DNA from: Hydractinia symbiolongicarpus
Lineage: Eukaryota; Cnidaria; Hydrozoa; Anthoathecata; Hydractiniidae
DNA: 64,000 nt
Direction: 5' to 3'
NCBI RefSeq assembly: GCF_029227915.1
Contig: NC_079887.1
Coordinates: 26,349,650-26,413,649 of the forward strand
A model generated the notes under the pieces. The model made no database searches, was not told where the DNA came from, and saw only the letters and a program-made list of their open reading frames with translations. Positions within the stretch are counted from its first letter, which is position 1, and each line of letters begins with the position of its first letter. A program made the translations under genes and the position numbers. This document shows, piece after piece, positions 36,284 to 49,023 of the stretch.

Positions 36284-37901
36284 GAAATGAGTTTACTCCC
36301 TGGGTACTTTCTTTGTATACTTTTGACTATACGGGCCGAGTCCGGGATTTAGGGAAATCGCAGGTTTTCGTTTGCCGGCTATTAAACTGCTTTTATTCAG
36401 CGTCTCATCAAAAATGAAAACATTTTTGACAACTACAAGTCTCCTGCGTTTTAGTGGTGAAAAAATAATTTAAAAAATCGTTCGGGAAATGAGTTTACTC
36501 CCTGGGTACTTTCTTTGTATACTTTTGACTATACGGGCCGAGTCCGGGATTTACGGGAAATCGTGGATTTTCGTTTGCCGGCAATTAAACTTCTTTTATT
36601 CAGCGTTCCATAAATATGAAAATAATTTTGAAAACTACAAGTCTCATGCGTTTAGTGGTAAAAAATTAATATAAAAAATCGTTCGGGAAATGAGTTTACT
36701 CCCTGGGTACTTTCTTTGTATACTTTTGACTATACGGTCCAAGCCCGGGATTTACGGGAAATCGCGGGTTTTCGTTTGCTGGCGATTATACTTCTTTTAT
36801 TCAGCGTCTCATCAAAAGTGAAAACATTTTTAAAAACTACAAGTCTTATGCGTTTTAGTGGTGAAAAAATAATTTAAAAAATCCTTCTGGAAATGAGTTT
36901 ACTCCCTGGGTACTTTCTTTGTATACTTTTGACTATACGGGCCGAGTCCGGGATTTAGGGAAATCGCAGGTTTTCGTTTGCCGGCGATTAAACTGCTTTT
37001 ATTCAGCGTCTCATCAAAAATGAAAACATTTTTGAAAACTACAAGTCTCATGCGTTTTAGTAGTGAAAAGATAATTTAAAAAATCGTTCGGGAAATGAGT
37101 TTACTCCCTGGGTACTTTCTTTGTATACTTTTGACAATACGGGCCAAGCCGGGATTAACGGGAAATCGCGGGTTTTCGTTTGCCGGCGATTAAACTTCTT
37201 TTATTCAGCGTCTCATCAAAAATGAAAACAATTTTAAAAACTACAAGTCTTATGCGTTTTAGTGGTGAAAAAATAATTTAAAAAATCGTTCTGGAAATGA
37301 GTTTACTCTCAGGGTACTTTCTTTGTATACATTCGACTATACGTGCCAAGCCCGGGATTTACGGGAAATCGCGGGTTTTCGTTTGCCGGCGATTAAACTG
37401 CTTTTATTCAGCGTCTCATCAAAAATGAAAACATTCTTTAAAACTACAAGTCTCATGCGTTTTAGTGGTGAAATAATAATTTAAAAAATCGTTCTGGAAA
37501 TGAGTTTACTCCCTGGGTACTTTCTTTGTATACTTTTGACTATACGGCCGAGTCCAGGATTTACGGGAAATCGCAGGTTTTCGTTTGCCGGCAATTAAAC
37601 TTCTTTTATTCAGCATTTCATCAAAAATGAAAACATTTTTAAAAACTACAAGTCTCATGCGTTTTAGTGGTGAAAAAATAATTTAAAAAATCCTTCTGGA
37701 AATGAGTTTACTCCCTTGGTACTTTTTTTGTATACTTTTGACTATACGGTCCAAGCCCGGGATTTACGGGAAATCGCGGGTTTTCGTTTGCTGGCGATTA
37801 TACTTCTTTTATTCAGCGTCTCATCAAAAGTGAAAACATTTTTAAAAACTACAAGTCTTATGCGTTTTAGTGGTGAAAAAATAATTTAAAAAATCCTTCT
37901 G
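36284..37901 (+). repeat. Eight monomers: A-D, 5-mer [E-A-B-K-F], then E
   Basis: A (36284) has GCCGGCTATTAAAC, TTGACAACTAC and CTCCTGCG. D (36486) has ATCGTGGATTTTCG, GTTCCATAAATATG (2 bases short) and AAAATAATTTTG. The 5-mer 36687-37698 has E with GGTCCAAGCCC and TTGCTGGCGATTATAC, A with AGTAGTGAAAAG, B with GACAATACGGG and ACAATTTTAAAAAC, K with ACTCTCAGG, and F with TATACGGCCGAG and CAGCATTTCATC. A second E (37699, with CCCTTGGTACTTTTTTTG) restarts it at an offset of 1012. The A-D pair recurs at 41341-41946 and 45991-46596. Confidence 0.85.
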
Positions 37902-38710
37902 GAAATGAGTTTACTCCCTGGGTACTTTCTTTGTATACTTTTGACTATACGGGCCGAGTCCGGGATTTAGGGAAATCGCAGGTTTTCGTTTGCCGGCGAT
38001 TAAACTGCTTTTATTCAGCGTCTCATCAAAAATGAAAACATTTTTGAAAACTACAAGTCTCATGCGTTTTAGTAGTGAAAAGATAATTTAAAAAATCGTT
38101 CGGGAAATGAGTTTACTCCCTGGGTACTTTCTTTGTATACTTTTGACAATACGGGCCAAGCCGGGATTTACGGGAAATCGCGGGTTTTCGTTTGCCGGCG
38201 ATTAAACTTCTTTTATTCAGCGTCTCATCAAAAATGAAAACAATTTTAAAAACTACAAGTCTTATGCGTTTTAGTGGTGAAAAAATAATTTAAAAAATCG
38301 TTCTGGAAATGAGTTTACTCTCAGGGTACTTTCTTTGTATACATTCGACTATACGTGCCAAGCCCGGGATTTACGGGAAATCGCGGGTTTTCGTTTGCCG
38401 GCGATTAAACTGCTTTTATTCAGCGTCTCATCAAAAATGAAAACATTCTTCAAAACTACAAGTCTCATGCGTTTTAGTGGTGAAATAATAATTTAAAAAA
38501 TCGTTCTGGAAATGAGTTTACTCCCTGGGTACTTTCTTTGTATACTTTTGACTATACGGCCGAGTCCAGGATTTACGGGAAATCGCAGGTTTTCGTTTGC
38601 CGGCAATTAAACTTCTTTTATTCAGCATTTCATCAAAAATGAAAACATTTTTAAAAACTACAAGTCTCATGCGTTTTAGTGGTGAAAAAATAATTTAAAA
38701 AATCCTTCTG
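37902..38710 (+). repeat. 4-mer HOR [A-B-K-F], copy 1 of 3 (809 bp)
   Basis: Marks are ATCCTTCTGG just upstream and AGTAGTGAAAAG in A, GACAATACGGG in B, ATTCTTCAAAAC in K, and TATACGGCCGAG with CAGCATTTCATC in F. It is the 5-mer of 36687-37698 without its E monomer. The three copies are offset by exactly 809 bp. Confidence 0.92.
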
Positions 38711-39519
38711 GAAATGAGTTTACTCCCTGGGTACTTTCTTTGTATACTTTTGACTATACGGGCCGAGTCCGGGATTTAGGGAAATCGCAGGTTTTCGTTT
38801 GCCGGCGATTAAACTGCTTTTATTCAGCGTCTCATCAAAAATGAAAACATTTTTGAAAACTACAAGTCTCATGCGTTTTAGTAGTGAAAAGATAATTTAA
38901 AAAATCGTTCGGGAAATGAGTTTACTCCCTGGGTACTTTCTTTGTATACTTTTGACAATACGGGCCAAGCCGGGATTTACGGGAAATCGCGGGTTTTCGT
39001 TTGCCGGCGATTAAACTTCTTTTATTCAGCGTCTCATCAAACATGAAAACAATTTTAAAAACTACAAGTCTTATGCGTTTTAGTGGTGAAAAAATAATTT
39101 AAAAAATCGTTCTGGAAATGAGTTTACTCTCAGGGTACTTTCTTTGTATACATTCGACTATACGTGCCAAGCCCGGGATTTACGGGAAATCGCGGGTTTT
39201 CGTTTGCCGGCGATTAAACTGCTTTTATTCAGCGTCTCATCAAAAATGAAAACATTCTTCAAAACTACAAGTCTCATGCGTTTTAGTGGTGAAATAATAA
39301 TTTAAAAAATCGTTCTGGAAATGAGTTTACTCCCTGGGTACTTTCTTTGTATACTTTTGACTATACGGCCGAGTCCAGGATTTACGGGAAATCGCAGGTT
39401 TTCGTTTGCCGGCAATTAAACTTCTTTTATTCAGCATTTCATCAAAAATGAAAACATTTTTAAAAACTACAAGTCTCATGCGTTTTAGTGGTGAAAAAAT
39501 AATTTAAAAAATCCTTCTG
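38711..39519 (+). repeat. 4-mer HOR [A-B-K-F], copy 2 of 3 (809 bp)
   Basis: The same four monomers. It gains TCAAACATGAAAAC in B (near 39038), which is shared with copy 3 and absent from copy 1, so copies 2 and 3 are the more recent pair. Confidence 0.92.
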
Positions 39520-40328
39520 GAAATGAGTTTACTCCCTGGGTACTTTCTTTGTATACTTTTGACTATACGGGCCGAGTCCGGGATTTAGGGAAATCGCAGG
39601 TTTTCGTTTGCCGGCGATTAAACTGCTTTTATTCAGCGTCTCATCAAAAATGAAAACATTTTTGAAAACTACAAGTCTCATGCGTTTTAGTAGTGAAAAG
39701 ATAATTTAAAAAATCGTTCGGGAAATGAGTTTACTCTCTGGGTACTTTCTTTGTATACTTTTGACAATACGGGCCAAGCCGGGATTTACGGGAAATCGCG
39801 GGTTTTCGTTTGCCGGCAATTAAACTTCTTTTATTCAGCGTCTCATCAAACATGAAAACAATTTTAAAAACTACAAGTCTTATGCGTTTTAGTGGTGAAA
39901 AAATAATTTAAAAAATCGTTCTGGAAATGAGTTTACTCTCAGGGTACTTTCTTTGTATACATTCGACTATACGTGCCAAGCCCGGGATTTACGGGAAATC
40001 GCGGGTTTTCGTTTGCCGGCGATTAAACTGCTTTTATTCAGCGTCTCATCAAAAATGAAAACATTCTTCAAAACTACAAGTCTCATGCGTTTTAGTGGTG
40101 AAATAATAATTTAAAAAATCGTTCTGGAAATGAGTTTACTCCCTGGGTACTTTCTTTGTATACTTTTGACTATACGGCCGAGTCCAGGATTTACGGGAAA
40201 TCGCAGGTTTTCGTTTGCCGGCAATTAAACTTCTTTTATTCAGCATTTCATCAAAAATGAAAACATTTTTAAAAACTACAAGTCTCATGCGTTTTAGTGG
40301 TGAAAAAGTAATTTAAAAAATCGTTCGG
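39520..40328 (+). repeat. 4-mer HOR [A-B-K-F], copy 3 of 3 (809 bp)
   Basis: The same four monomers with TCAAACATGAAAAC (near 39846) and two private changes in B: ACTCTCTGGG (near 39733) and GGCAATTAAAC (near 39817). The F monomer ends with GAAAAAGTAATTT rather than the AATAATTT used in copies 1 and 2, and the next monomer is B rather than A. Confidence 0.92.
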
Positions 40329-41137
40329 GAAATGAGTTTACTCCCTGGGTACTTTCTTTGTATACTTTTGACTATACGGGCCAAGCCGGTATTTACGGGA
40401 AATCGCGGGTTTTCGTTTGCCGGCGATTAAACTTCTTTTATTCAGCGTCTCATCAAAAGTGAAAACATTTTTAAAAACTACAAGTCTTATGCGTTTTAGT
40501 GGTGAAAAAATAATTTAAAAAATCCTTCTGGAAATGAGTTTACTCCCTGGGTACTTTCTTTGTATACTTTTGACTATACGGGCCGAGTCCGGGATTTAGG
40601 GAAATCGCAGGTTTTCGTTTGCCGGCGATTAAACTGCTTTTATTCAGCGTCTCATCAAAAATGAAAACATTTTTGAAAACTACAAGTCTCATGCGTTTTA
40701 GTAGTGAAAAGATAATTTAAAAAATCGTTCAGGAAATGAGTTTACTCCCTGGGTACTTTCTTTGTATACTTTTGACTATACGGGCCAAGCCGGGATTTAC
40801 GGGAAATCGCGGGTTTTCGTTTGCCGGCGATTAAACTTCTTTTATTCAGCGTCTCATCAAAAATGAAAACATTTTTAAAAACTACAAGTCTAATGCGTTT
40901 TAGTGGTGAAAAAATAATTTAAAAAATCGTTCTGGAAATGAGTTTACTCTCAGGGTACTTTCTTTGTATACATTCGACTATACGTGCCAAGCCCGGGATT
41001 TACGGGAAATCGCGGGTTTTCGTTTGCCGGCTATTAAACTGCTTTTATTCAGCGTCTCATCAAAAATGAAAACATTCTTCAAAACTACAAGTCTCATGCG
41101 TTTTAGTGGTGAAATAATAATTTAAAAAATCGTTTGG
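40329..41137 (+). repeat. 4-mer [B-A-B-K] bridging into the 23-mer HOR
   Basis: B (40329) has CCGGTATTTACG, A (40531) keeps AGTAGTGAAAAG, B (40733) follows TCGTTCAGGAAATG, and K (40935) has GCCGGCTATTAAAC with TTCTTCAAAAC. With F at 41138 the set recurs at 42959-43969 (offset 2630), inside the 23-mer. Confidence 0.82.
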
Positions 41138-44100
41138 GAAATGAGTTTACTCCCTGGGTACTTTCTTTGTATACTTTTGGCTATACGGGCCGAGTCCAGG
41201 ATTTACGGGAAATCGCAGGTTTTCGTTTGCCGGCAATTAAACTTCTTTTATTCAGCGTTTCATCAAAAATGAAAACATTTTTAAAAACTACAAGTCTCAT
41301 GCGTTTTAGTGGTGAAAAAGTAATTTAAAAAATCGTTCTGGAAATGAGTTTACTCCCTGGGTACTTTCTTTGTATACTTTTGACTATACGGGCCGAGTCC
41401 GGGATTTAGGGAAATCGCAGGTTTTCGTTTGCCGGCGATTAAACTGCTTTTATTCAGCCTCTCATCAAAAATGAAAATATTTTTGAAAACTACAAGTCTC
41501 ATGCGTTTTAGTGGTGAAAATATAATTTAAAAAATCGTTCGGGAAATGAGTTTACTCTCAGGGTACTTTCTTTGTATACATTCGACTATACGGGCCGAGT
41601 CCGGGATTTAGGGAAATCGCAGGTTTTCGTTTGCCGGCTATTAAACTGCTTTTATTCAGCGTCTCATCAAAAATGAAAACATTTTTGACAACTACAAGTC
41701 TCCTGCGTTTTAGTGGTGAAAAAATAATTTAAAAAATCGTTCGGGAAATGAGTTTACTCCCTGGGTACTTTCTTTGTATACTTTTGACTATACGGGCCGA
41801 GTCCGGGATTTACGGGAAATCGTGGATTTTCGTTTGCCGGCAATTAAACTTCTTTTATTCAGCGTTCCATCAAATATGAAAATAATTTTGAAAACTACAA
41901 GTCTCATGCGTTTAGTGGTAAAAAATTAATATAAAAAATCGTTCGGGAAATGAGTTTACTCCCTGGGTACTTTCTTTGTATACTTTTGACTATACGGTCC
42001 AAGCCCGGGATTTACGGGAAATCGCGGGTTTTCGTTTGCTGGCGATTATACTTCTTTTATTCAGCGTCTCATCAAAAGTGAAAACATTTTTAAAAACTAC
42101 AAGTCTTATGCGTTTTAGTGGTGAAAAAATAATTTAAAAAATCCTTCTGGAAATGAGTTTACTCCCTGGGTACTTTCTTTGTATACTTTTGACTATACGG
42201 GCCGAGTCCGGGATTTAGGGAAATCGCAGGTTTTCGTTTGCCGGCGATTAAACTGCTTTTATTCAGCGTCTCATCAAAAATGAAAACATTTTTGAAAACT
42301 ACAAGTCTCATGCGTTTTAGTAGTGAAAAGATAATTTAAAAAATCGTTCGGGAAATGAGTTTACTCCCTGGGTACTTTCTTTGTATACTTTTGACAATAC
42401 GGGCCAAGCCGGGATTTACGGGAAATCGCGGGTTTTCGTTTGCCGGCGATTAAACTTCTTTTATTCAGCGTCTCATCAAAAATGAAAACAATTTTAAAAA
42501 CTACAAGTCTTATGCGTTTTAGTGGTGAAAAAATAATTTAAAAAATCGTTCTGGAAATGAGTTTACTCTCAGGGTACTTTCTTTGTATACATTCGACTAT
42601 ACGTGCCAAGCCCGGGATTTACGGGAAATCGCGGGTTTTCGTTTGCCGGCGATTAAACTGCTTTTATTCAGCGTCTCATCAAAAATGAAAACATTCTTCA
42701 AAACTACAAGTCTCATGCGTTTTAGTGGTGAAATAATAATTTAAAAAATCGTTCTGGAAATGAGTTTACTCCCTGGGTACTTTCTTTGTATACTTTTGAC
42801 TATACGGCCGAGTCCAGGATTTACGGGAAATCGCAGGTTTTCGTTTGCCGGCAATTAAACTTCTTTTATTCAGCATTTCATCAAAAATGAAAACATTTTT
42901 AAAAACTACAAGTCTCATGCGTTTTAGTGGTGAAAAAGTAATTTAAAAAATCGTTCGGGAAATGAGTTTACTCCCTGGGTACTTTCTTTGTATACTTTTG
43001 ACTATACGGGCCAAGCCGGTATTTACGGGAAATCGCGGGTTTTCGTTTGCCGGCGATTAAACTTCTTTTATTCAGCGTCTCATCAAAAGTGAAAACATTT
43101 TTAAAAACTACAAGTCTTATGCGTTTTAGTGGTGAAAAAATAATTTAAAAAATCCTTGTGGAAATGAGTTTACTCCCTGGGTACTTTCTTTGTATACTTT
43201 TGACTATACGGGCCGAGTCCGGGATTTACGGAAATCGCAGGTTTTCGTTTGCCGGCGATTAAACTGCTTTTATTCAGCGTCTCATCAAAAATGAAAACAT
43301 TTTTGAAAACTACAAGTCTCATGCGTTTTAGTAGTGAAAAGATAATTTAAAAAATCGTTCAGGGAATGAGTTTACTCCCTGGGTACTTTCTTTGTATACT
43401 TTTGACTATACGGGCCAAGCCGGGATTTACGGGAAATCGCGGGTTTTCGTTTGCCGGCGATTAAACTTCTTTTATTCAGCGTCTCATCAAAAATGAAAAC
43501 ATTTTTAAAAACTACAAGTCTAATGCGTTTTAGTGGTGAAAAAATAATTTAAAAAATCGTTCTGGAAATGAGTTTACTCTCAGGGTACTTTCTTTGTATA
43601 CATTCGACTATACGTGCCAAGCCCGGGATTTACGGGAAATCGCGGGTTTTCGTTTGCCGGCTATTAAACTGCTTTTATTCAGCGTCTCATCAAAAATGAA
43701 AACATTCTTCAAAACTACAAGTCTCATGCGTTTTAGTGGTGAAATAATAATTTAAAAAATCGTTTGGGAAATGAGTTTACTCCCTGAGTACTTTCTTTGT
43801 ATACTTTTGACTATACGGCCGAGTCCAGGATTTACGGGAAATCGCAGGTTTTCGTTTGCCGGCAATTAAACTTCTTTTATTCAGCATTTCATCAAAAATG
43901 AAAACATTTTTAAAAACTACAAGTCTCATGCGTTTTAGTGGTGAAAAAGTAATTTAAAAAATCGTTCGGGAAATGAGTTTACTCCCTGGGTACTTTCTTT
44001 GTATACCTTTGACTATACGGGCCAAGCCGGTATTTACGGGAAATCGCGGGTTTTCGTTTGCCGGCGATTAAACTTCTTTTATTCAGCGTCTCATCAAAAA

Positions 44101-45787
44101 TGAAAACATTTTTAAAAACTACAAGTCTTATGCGTTTTAGTGGTGAAAAAATAATTTAAAAAATCGTTCTGGAAATGAGTTTACTCCCTGGGTACTTTCT
44201 TTGTATACTTTTGACTATACGGGCTGAGTCCGGGATTTAGGGAAATCGCAGGTTTTCGTTTGCCGGCGATTAAACTGCTTTTATTCAGCGTCTCATCAAA
44301 AATGAAAACAGTTTTGAAAACTACAAGTCTCATGCGTTTTAGTGGTGAAAAAATAATTTAAATAATCGTTCGGGAAATGAGTTTACTCCCTGGGTACTTT
44401 CTTTGTATACCTTTGACTATACGGGCCAAGCCGGTATTTACGGGAAATCGCGGGTTTTCGTTTGCCGGCGATTAAACTTCTTTTATTCAGCGTCTCATCA
44501 AAAATGAAAACATTTTTAAAAACTACAAGTCTTATGCGTTTTAGTGGTGAAAAAATAATTTAAAAAATCGTTCTGGAAATGAGTTTACTCCCTGGGTACT
44601 TTCTTTGTATACTTTTGACTATACGGGCCGAGTCCGGGATTTAGGGAAATCGCAGGTTTTCGTTTGCCGGCGATTAAACTGCTTTTATTCAGCGTCTCAT
44701 CAAAAATGAAAACAGTTTTGAAAACTACAAGTCTCATGCGTTTTAGTGGTGAAAAAATAATTTAAATAATCGTTCGGGAAATGAGTTTACTCCCTGGGTA
44801 CTTTCTTTGTATACTTTTGACTATGCGGGCCAAGCCGGGATTTACGGGAAATAGCGGGTTTTCGTTTGCCGCCGATTAAACTTCTTTTATTCAGCGTCTC
44901 ATCAAAAATGAAAACATTTTTAAAAACTACAAGTCTCATGCGTTTAAGTGGTGAAAATATAATTTAAAAAATCGTTCTGGAAATGAGTTTACTCCCTGGG
45001 TACTTTCTTTGTATACTTTTGACTATACGGGCCGAGTCCGGGATTTAGGGAAATCGCAGCTTTTCGTTTGCCGGCGATTAAACTGCTTTTATTCAGCGTC
45101 TCATCAAAAATGAAAACATTTTTGAAAACTACAAGTCTCATGCGTTTTAGTGGTGAAAAAATAATTTAAAAATCGTTCGGGAAATGAGTTTACTCCCTGG
45201 GTACTTTCTTTGTATACTTTTGACTATACGGGCCGAGTCCGGGATTTACGGGAAATCGCGGATTTTCGTTTGCCGGCGATTAAACTTCTTTTATTCAGCG
45301 TCTCATCAAAAATGACAACATTTTTGAAAACTACAAGTCTCATGCGTTTTATTGGTGAAAAAATAATTTAAAAAATCGTTCGGGAAATGAGTTTACTCCC
45401 TGGGTACTTTCTTTGTATACTTTTGACTATACGGGCCAAGCCGGGATTTACGGGAAATCGCGGGTTTTCGTTTGCCGGCGATTAAACTTCTTTTATTCAG
45501 CGTCTCATCAAAAATGAAAACATTTTTAAAAACTACTAGTCTTATGCGTTTTAGTGGTGAAAAAATAATTTAAAAAATCGTTCTGGAAATGAGTTTACTC
45601 TCAGGGTACTTTCTTTGTATACATTCGACTATACGTGCCAAGCCCGGGATTTACGGGAAATCGCGGGTTTTCGTTTGCCGGCGATTAAACTGCTTTTATT
45701 CAGCGTCTCATCAAAAATGAAAACATTCTTGAAAACTACAAGTCTCATGCATTTAGTGGTGAAATAATAATTTAAAAAATCGTTTGG
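41138..45787 (+). repeat. 23-mer HOR, copy 1 (4650 bp)
   Basis: It opens with F (GGCTATACGG, as at 34663 and 36081), then A and a chimeric monomer (41543: CTCAGG and CATTCGAC with a type A right half and CTCCTGCG). Then come D and E (GTGGATTTTCG; GGTCC...GCTGGCGATTATAC), A-B-K-F (42150-42958), B-A-B-K-F (42959-43969), two [B-A] dimers (43970-44777), B with GCCGCCGATT (44778), A, a D-left/A-right chimera (45181), B with ACTACTAGTC (45384) and K (45586). F returns at 45788, offset 4650. The D monomer marker at 41820 recurs at 46470 with the same offset. Confidence 0.86.
43970..44777 (+). repeat. Tandem dimer [B-A] x2 (404 bp each)
   Basis: The copies are 43970-44373 and 44374-44777. B has TATACCTTTGAC and CCGGTATTTACG; A has AAAACAGTTTTG and TTAAATAATCG. 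In the second 23-mer copy the dimer is present once (48215-48618), so this is a private expansion. Confidence 0.88.
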
Positions 45788-48012
45788 GAAATGAGTTTAC
45801 TCCCTGGGTACTTTCTTTGTATACTTTTGGCTATACGGGCCGAGTCCAGGATTTACGGGAAATCGCAGGTTTTCGTTTGCCGTCAATTAAACTTCTTTTA
45901 TTCAGCGTTTCATCAAAAATGAAAACATTTTTAAAAACTACAAGTCTCATGCGTTTTAGTGGTGAAAAATTAATTTAAAAAATCGTTCTGGAAATGAGTT
46001 TACTCCCTGGGTACTTTCTTTGTATACTTTTGACTATACGGGCCGAGTCCGGGATTTAGGGAAATCGCAGGTTTTCGTTTGCCGGCGATTAAACTGCTTT
46101 TATTCAGCGTCTCATCAAAAATGAAAACATTTTTGAAAACTACAAGTCTCATGCGTTTTAGTGGTGAAAATATAATTTAAAAAATCGTTCGGGAAATGAG
46201 TTTACTCTCAGGGTACTTTCTTTGTATACATTCGACTATACGGGCCGAGTCCGGGATTTAGGGAAATCGCAGGTTTTCGTTTGCCGGCTATTAAACTGCT
46301 TTTATTCAGCGTCTCATCAAAAATGAAAACATTTTTGACAACTACAAGTCTCCTGCGTTTTAGTGGTGAAAAAATAATTTAAAAAATCGTTCGGGAAATG
46401 AGTTTACTCCCTGGGTACTTTCTTTGTATACTTTTGACTATACGGGCCGAGTCCGGGATTTACGGGAAATCGTGGATTTTCGTTTGCCGGCAATTAAACT
46501 TCTTTTATTCAGCGTTCCATCAAATATGAAAATATTTTTGAAAACTACAAGTCTCATGCGTTTAGTGGTAAAAAATTATTATAAAAAATCGTTCGGGAAA
46601 TGAGTTTACTCCCTGGGTACTTTCTTTGTATACTTTTGACTATACGGTCCAAGCCCGGGATTTACGGGAAATCGCGGGTTTTCGTTTGCTGGCGATTATA
46701 CTTCTTTTATTCAGCGTCTCATCAAAAGTGAAAACATTTTTAAAAACTACAAGTCTTATGCGTTTTAGTGGTGAAAAAATAATTTAAAAAATCCTTCTGG
46801 AAATGAGTTTACTCCCTGGGTACTTTCTTTGTATACTTTTGACTATACGGGCCGAGTCCGGGATTTAGGGAAATCGCAGGTTTTCGTTTGCCGGCGATTA
46901 AACTGCTTTTATTCAGCGTCTCATCAAAAATGAAAACATTTTTGAAAACTACAAGTCTCATGCGTTTTAGTAGTGAAAAGATAATTTAAAAAATCGTTCG
47001 GGAAATGAGTTTACTCCCTGGGTACTTTCTTTGTATACTTTTGACTATACGGGCCAAGCCGGGATTTACGGGAAATCGCGGGTTTTCGTTTGCCGGCGAT
47101 TAAACTTCTTTTATTCAGCGTCTCATCAAAAATGAAAACAATTTTAAAAACTACAAGTCTTATGCGTTTTAGTGGTGAAAAAATAATTTAAAAAATCGTT
47201 CTGGAAATGAGTTTACTCTCAGGGTACTTTCTTTGTATACATTCGACTATACGTGCCAAGCCCGGGATTTACGGGAAATCGCGGGTTTTCGTTTGCCGGC
47301 GATTAAACTGCTTTTATTCAGCGTCTCATCAAAAATGAAAAAATTCTTCAAAACTACAAGTCTCATGCGTTTTAGTGGTGAAATAATAATTTAAAAAATC
47401 GTTTGGGAAATGAGTTTACTCCCTGGGTACTTTCTTTGTATACTTTTGACTATACGGCCGAGTCCAGGATTTACGGGAAATCGCAGGTTTTCGTTTGCCG
47501 GCAATTAAACTTCTTTTATTCAGCATTTCATCAAAAATGAAAACATTTTTAAAAACTACAAGTCTCATGCGTTTTAGTGGTGAAAAAGTAATTTAAAAAA
47601 TCGTTCGGGAAATGAGTTTACTCCCTGGGTACTTTCTTTGTATACTTTTGACTATACGGGCCAAGCCGGTATTTACGGGAAATCGCGGGTTTTCGTTTGC
47701 CGGCGATTAAACTTCTTTTATTCAGCGTCTCATCAAAAGTGAAAACATTTTTAAAAACTACAAGTCTTATGCGTTTTAGTGGTGAAAAAATAATTTAAAA
47801 AATCCTTCTGGAAATGAGTTTACTCCCTGGGTACTTTCTTTGTATACTTTTGACTATACGGGCCGAGTCCGGGATTTAGGGAAATCGCAGGTTTTCGTTT
47901 GCCGGCGATTAAACTGCTTTTATTCAGCGTCTCATCAAAAATGAAAACATTCTTCAAAACTACAAGTCTCATGCGTTTTAGTGGTGAAATAATAATTTAA
48001 AAAATCGTTTGG
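45788..48012 (+). repeat. 23-mer HOR, copy 2, left part (11 monomers, 2225 bp)
   Basis: It follows copy 1 at an offset of 4650 up to the monomer at 47811. That monomer begins as type A but from about 47930 has the ATTCTTCAAAAC and GTGAAATAATAA tail of K, so two monomers (copy-1 equivalents 43363-43767) are deleted and the offset falls to 4245. Private changes include GCATTTAGTGG just before it (near 45750), GCCGTCAATT (near 45881) and AAAAAATTCTTC (near 47338). Confidence 0.86.
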
Positions 48013-49023
48013 GAAATGAGTTTACTCCCTGGGTACTTTCTTTGTATACTTTTGACTATACGGCCGAGTCCAGGATTTATGGGAAATCGCAGGTTTTCGT
48101 TTGCCGGCAATTAAACTTCTTTTATTCAGCATTTCATCAAAAATGAAAACATTTTTAAAAACTACAAGTCTCATGCGTTTTAGTGGTGAAAAAGTAATTT
48201 AAAAAATCGTTCGGGAAATGAGTTTACTCCCTGGGTACTTTCTTTGTATACTTTTGACTATACGGGCCAAGCCGGTATTTACGGGAAATCGCGGGTTTTC
48301 GTTTGCCGGCGATTAAACTTCTTTTATTCAGCGTCTCATCAAAAATGAAAACATTTTTAAAAACTACAAGTCTTATGCGTTTTAGTGGTGAAAAAATAAT
48401 TTAAAAAATCGTTCTGGAAATGAGTTTACTCCCTGGGTACTTTCTTTGTATACTTTTGACTATACGGGCCGAGTCCGGGATTTAGGGAAATCGCAGGTTT
48501 TCGTTTGCCGGCGATTAAACTGCTTTTATTCAGCGTCTCATCAAAAATGAAAACAGTTTTGAAAACTACAAGTCTCATGCGTTTTAGTGGTGAAAAAATA
48601 ATTTAAATAATCGTTCGGGAAATGAGTTTACTCCCTGGGTACTTTCTTTGTATACCTTTGACTATACGGGCCAAGCCGGGATTTACGGGAAATAGCGGGT
48701 TTTCGTTTGCCGCCGATTAAACTTCTTTTATTCAGCGTCTCATCAAAAATGAAAACATTTTTAAAAACTACAAGTCTCATGCGTTTATGTGGTGAAAATA
48801 TAATTTAAAAAATCGTTCTGGAAATGAGTTTACTCCCTGGGTACTTTCTTTGTATACTTTTGACTATACGTGCCAAGCCCGGGATTTACGGGAAATCGCG
48901 GGTTTTCGTTTGCCGGCTATTAAACTGCTTTTATTCAGCGTCTCATCAAAAATGAAAACATTCTTCAAAACTACAAGTCTCATGCGTTTTAGTGGTGAAA
49001 TAATAATTTAAAAAATCGTTTGG
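48013..49023 (+). repeat. 5-mer [F-B-A-B-K], copy 1 (1011 bp)
   Basis: Starts are 48013, 48215, 48417, 48619 and 48821. Marks are TATACGGCCGAG with CAGCATTTCATC (F), CCGGTATTTACG (B), AAAACAGTTTTG with TTAAATAATCG (A), AAATAGCGGG with GCCGCCGATT and GCGTTTATGTGG (B), and a K-like monomer whose left part is type A/B (CCCTGGG with CTTTTGAC, then GTGCCAAG). It continues copy 2 of the 23-mer and is then duplicated. Confidence 0.85.
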
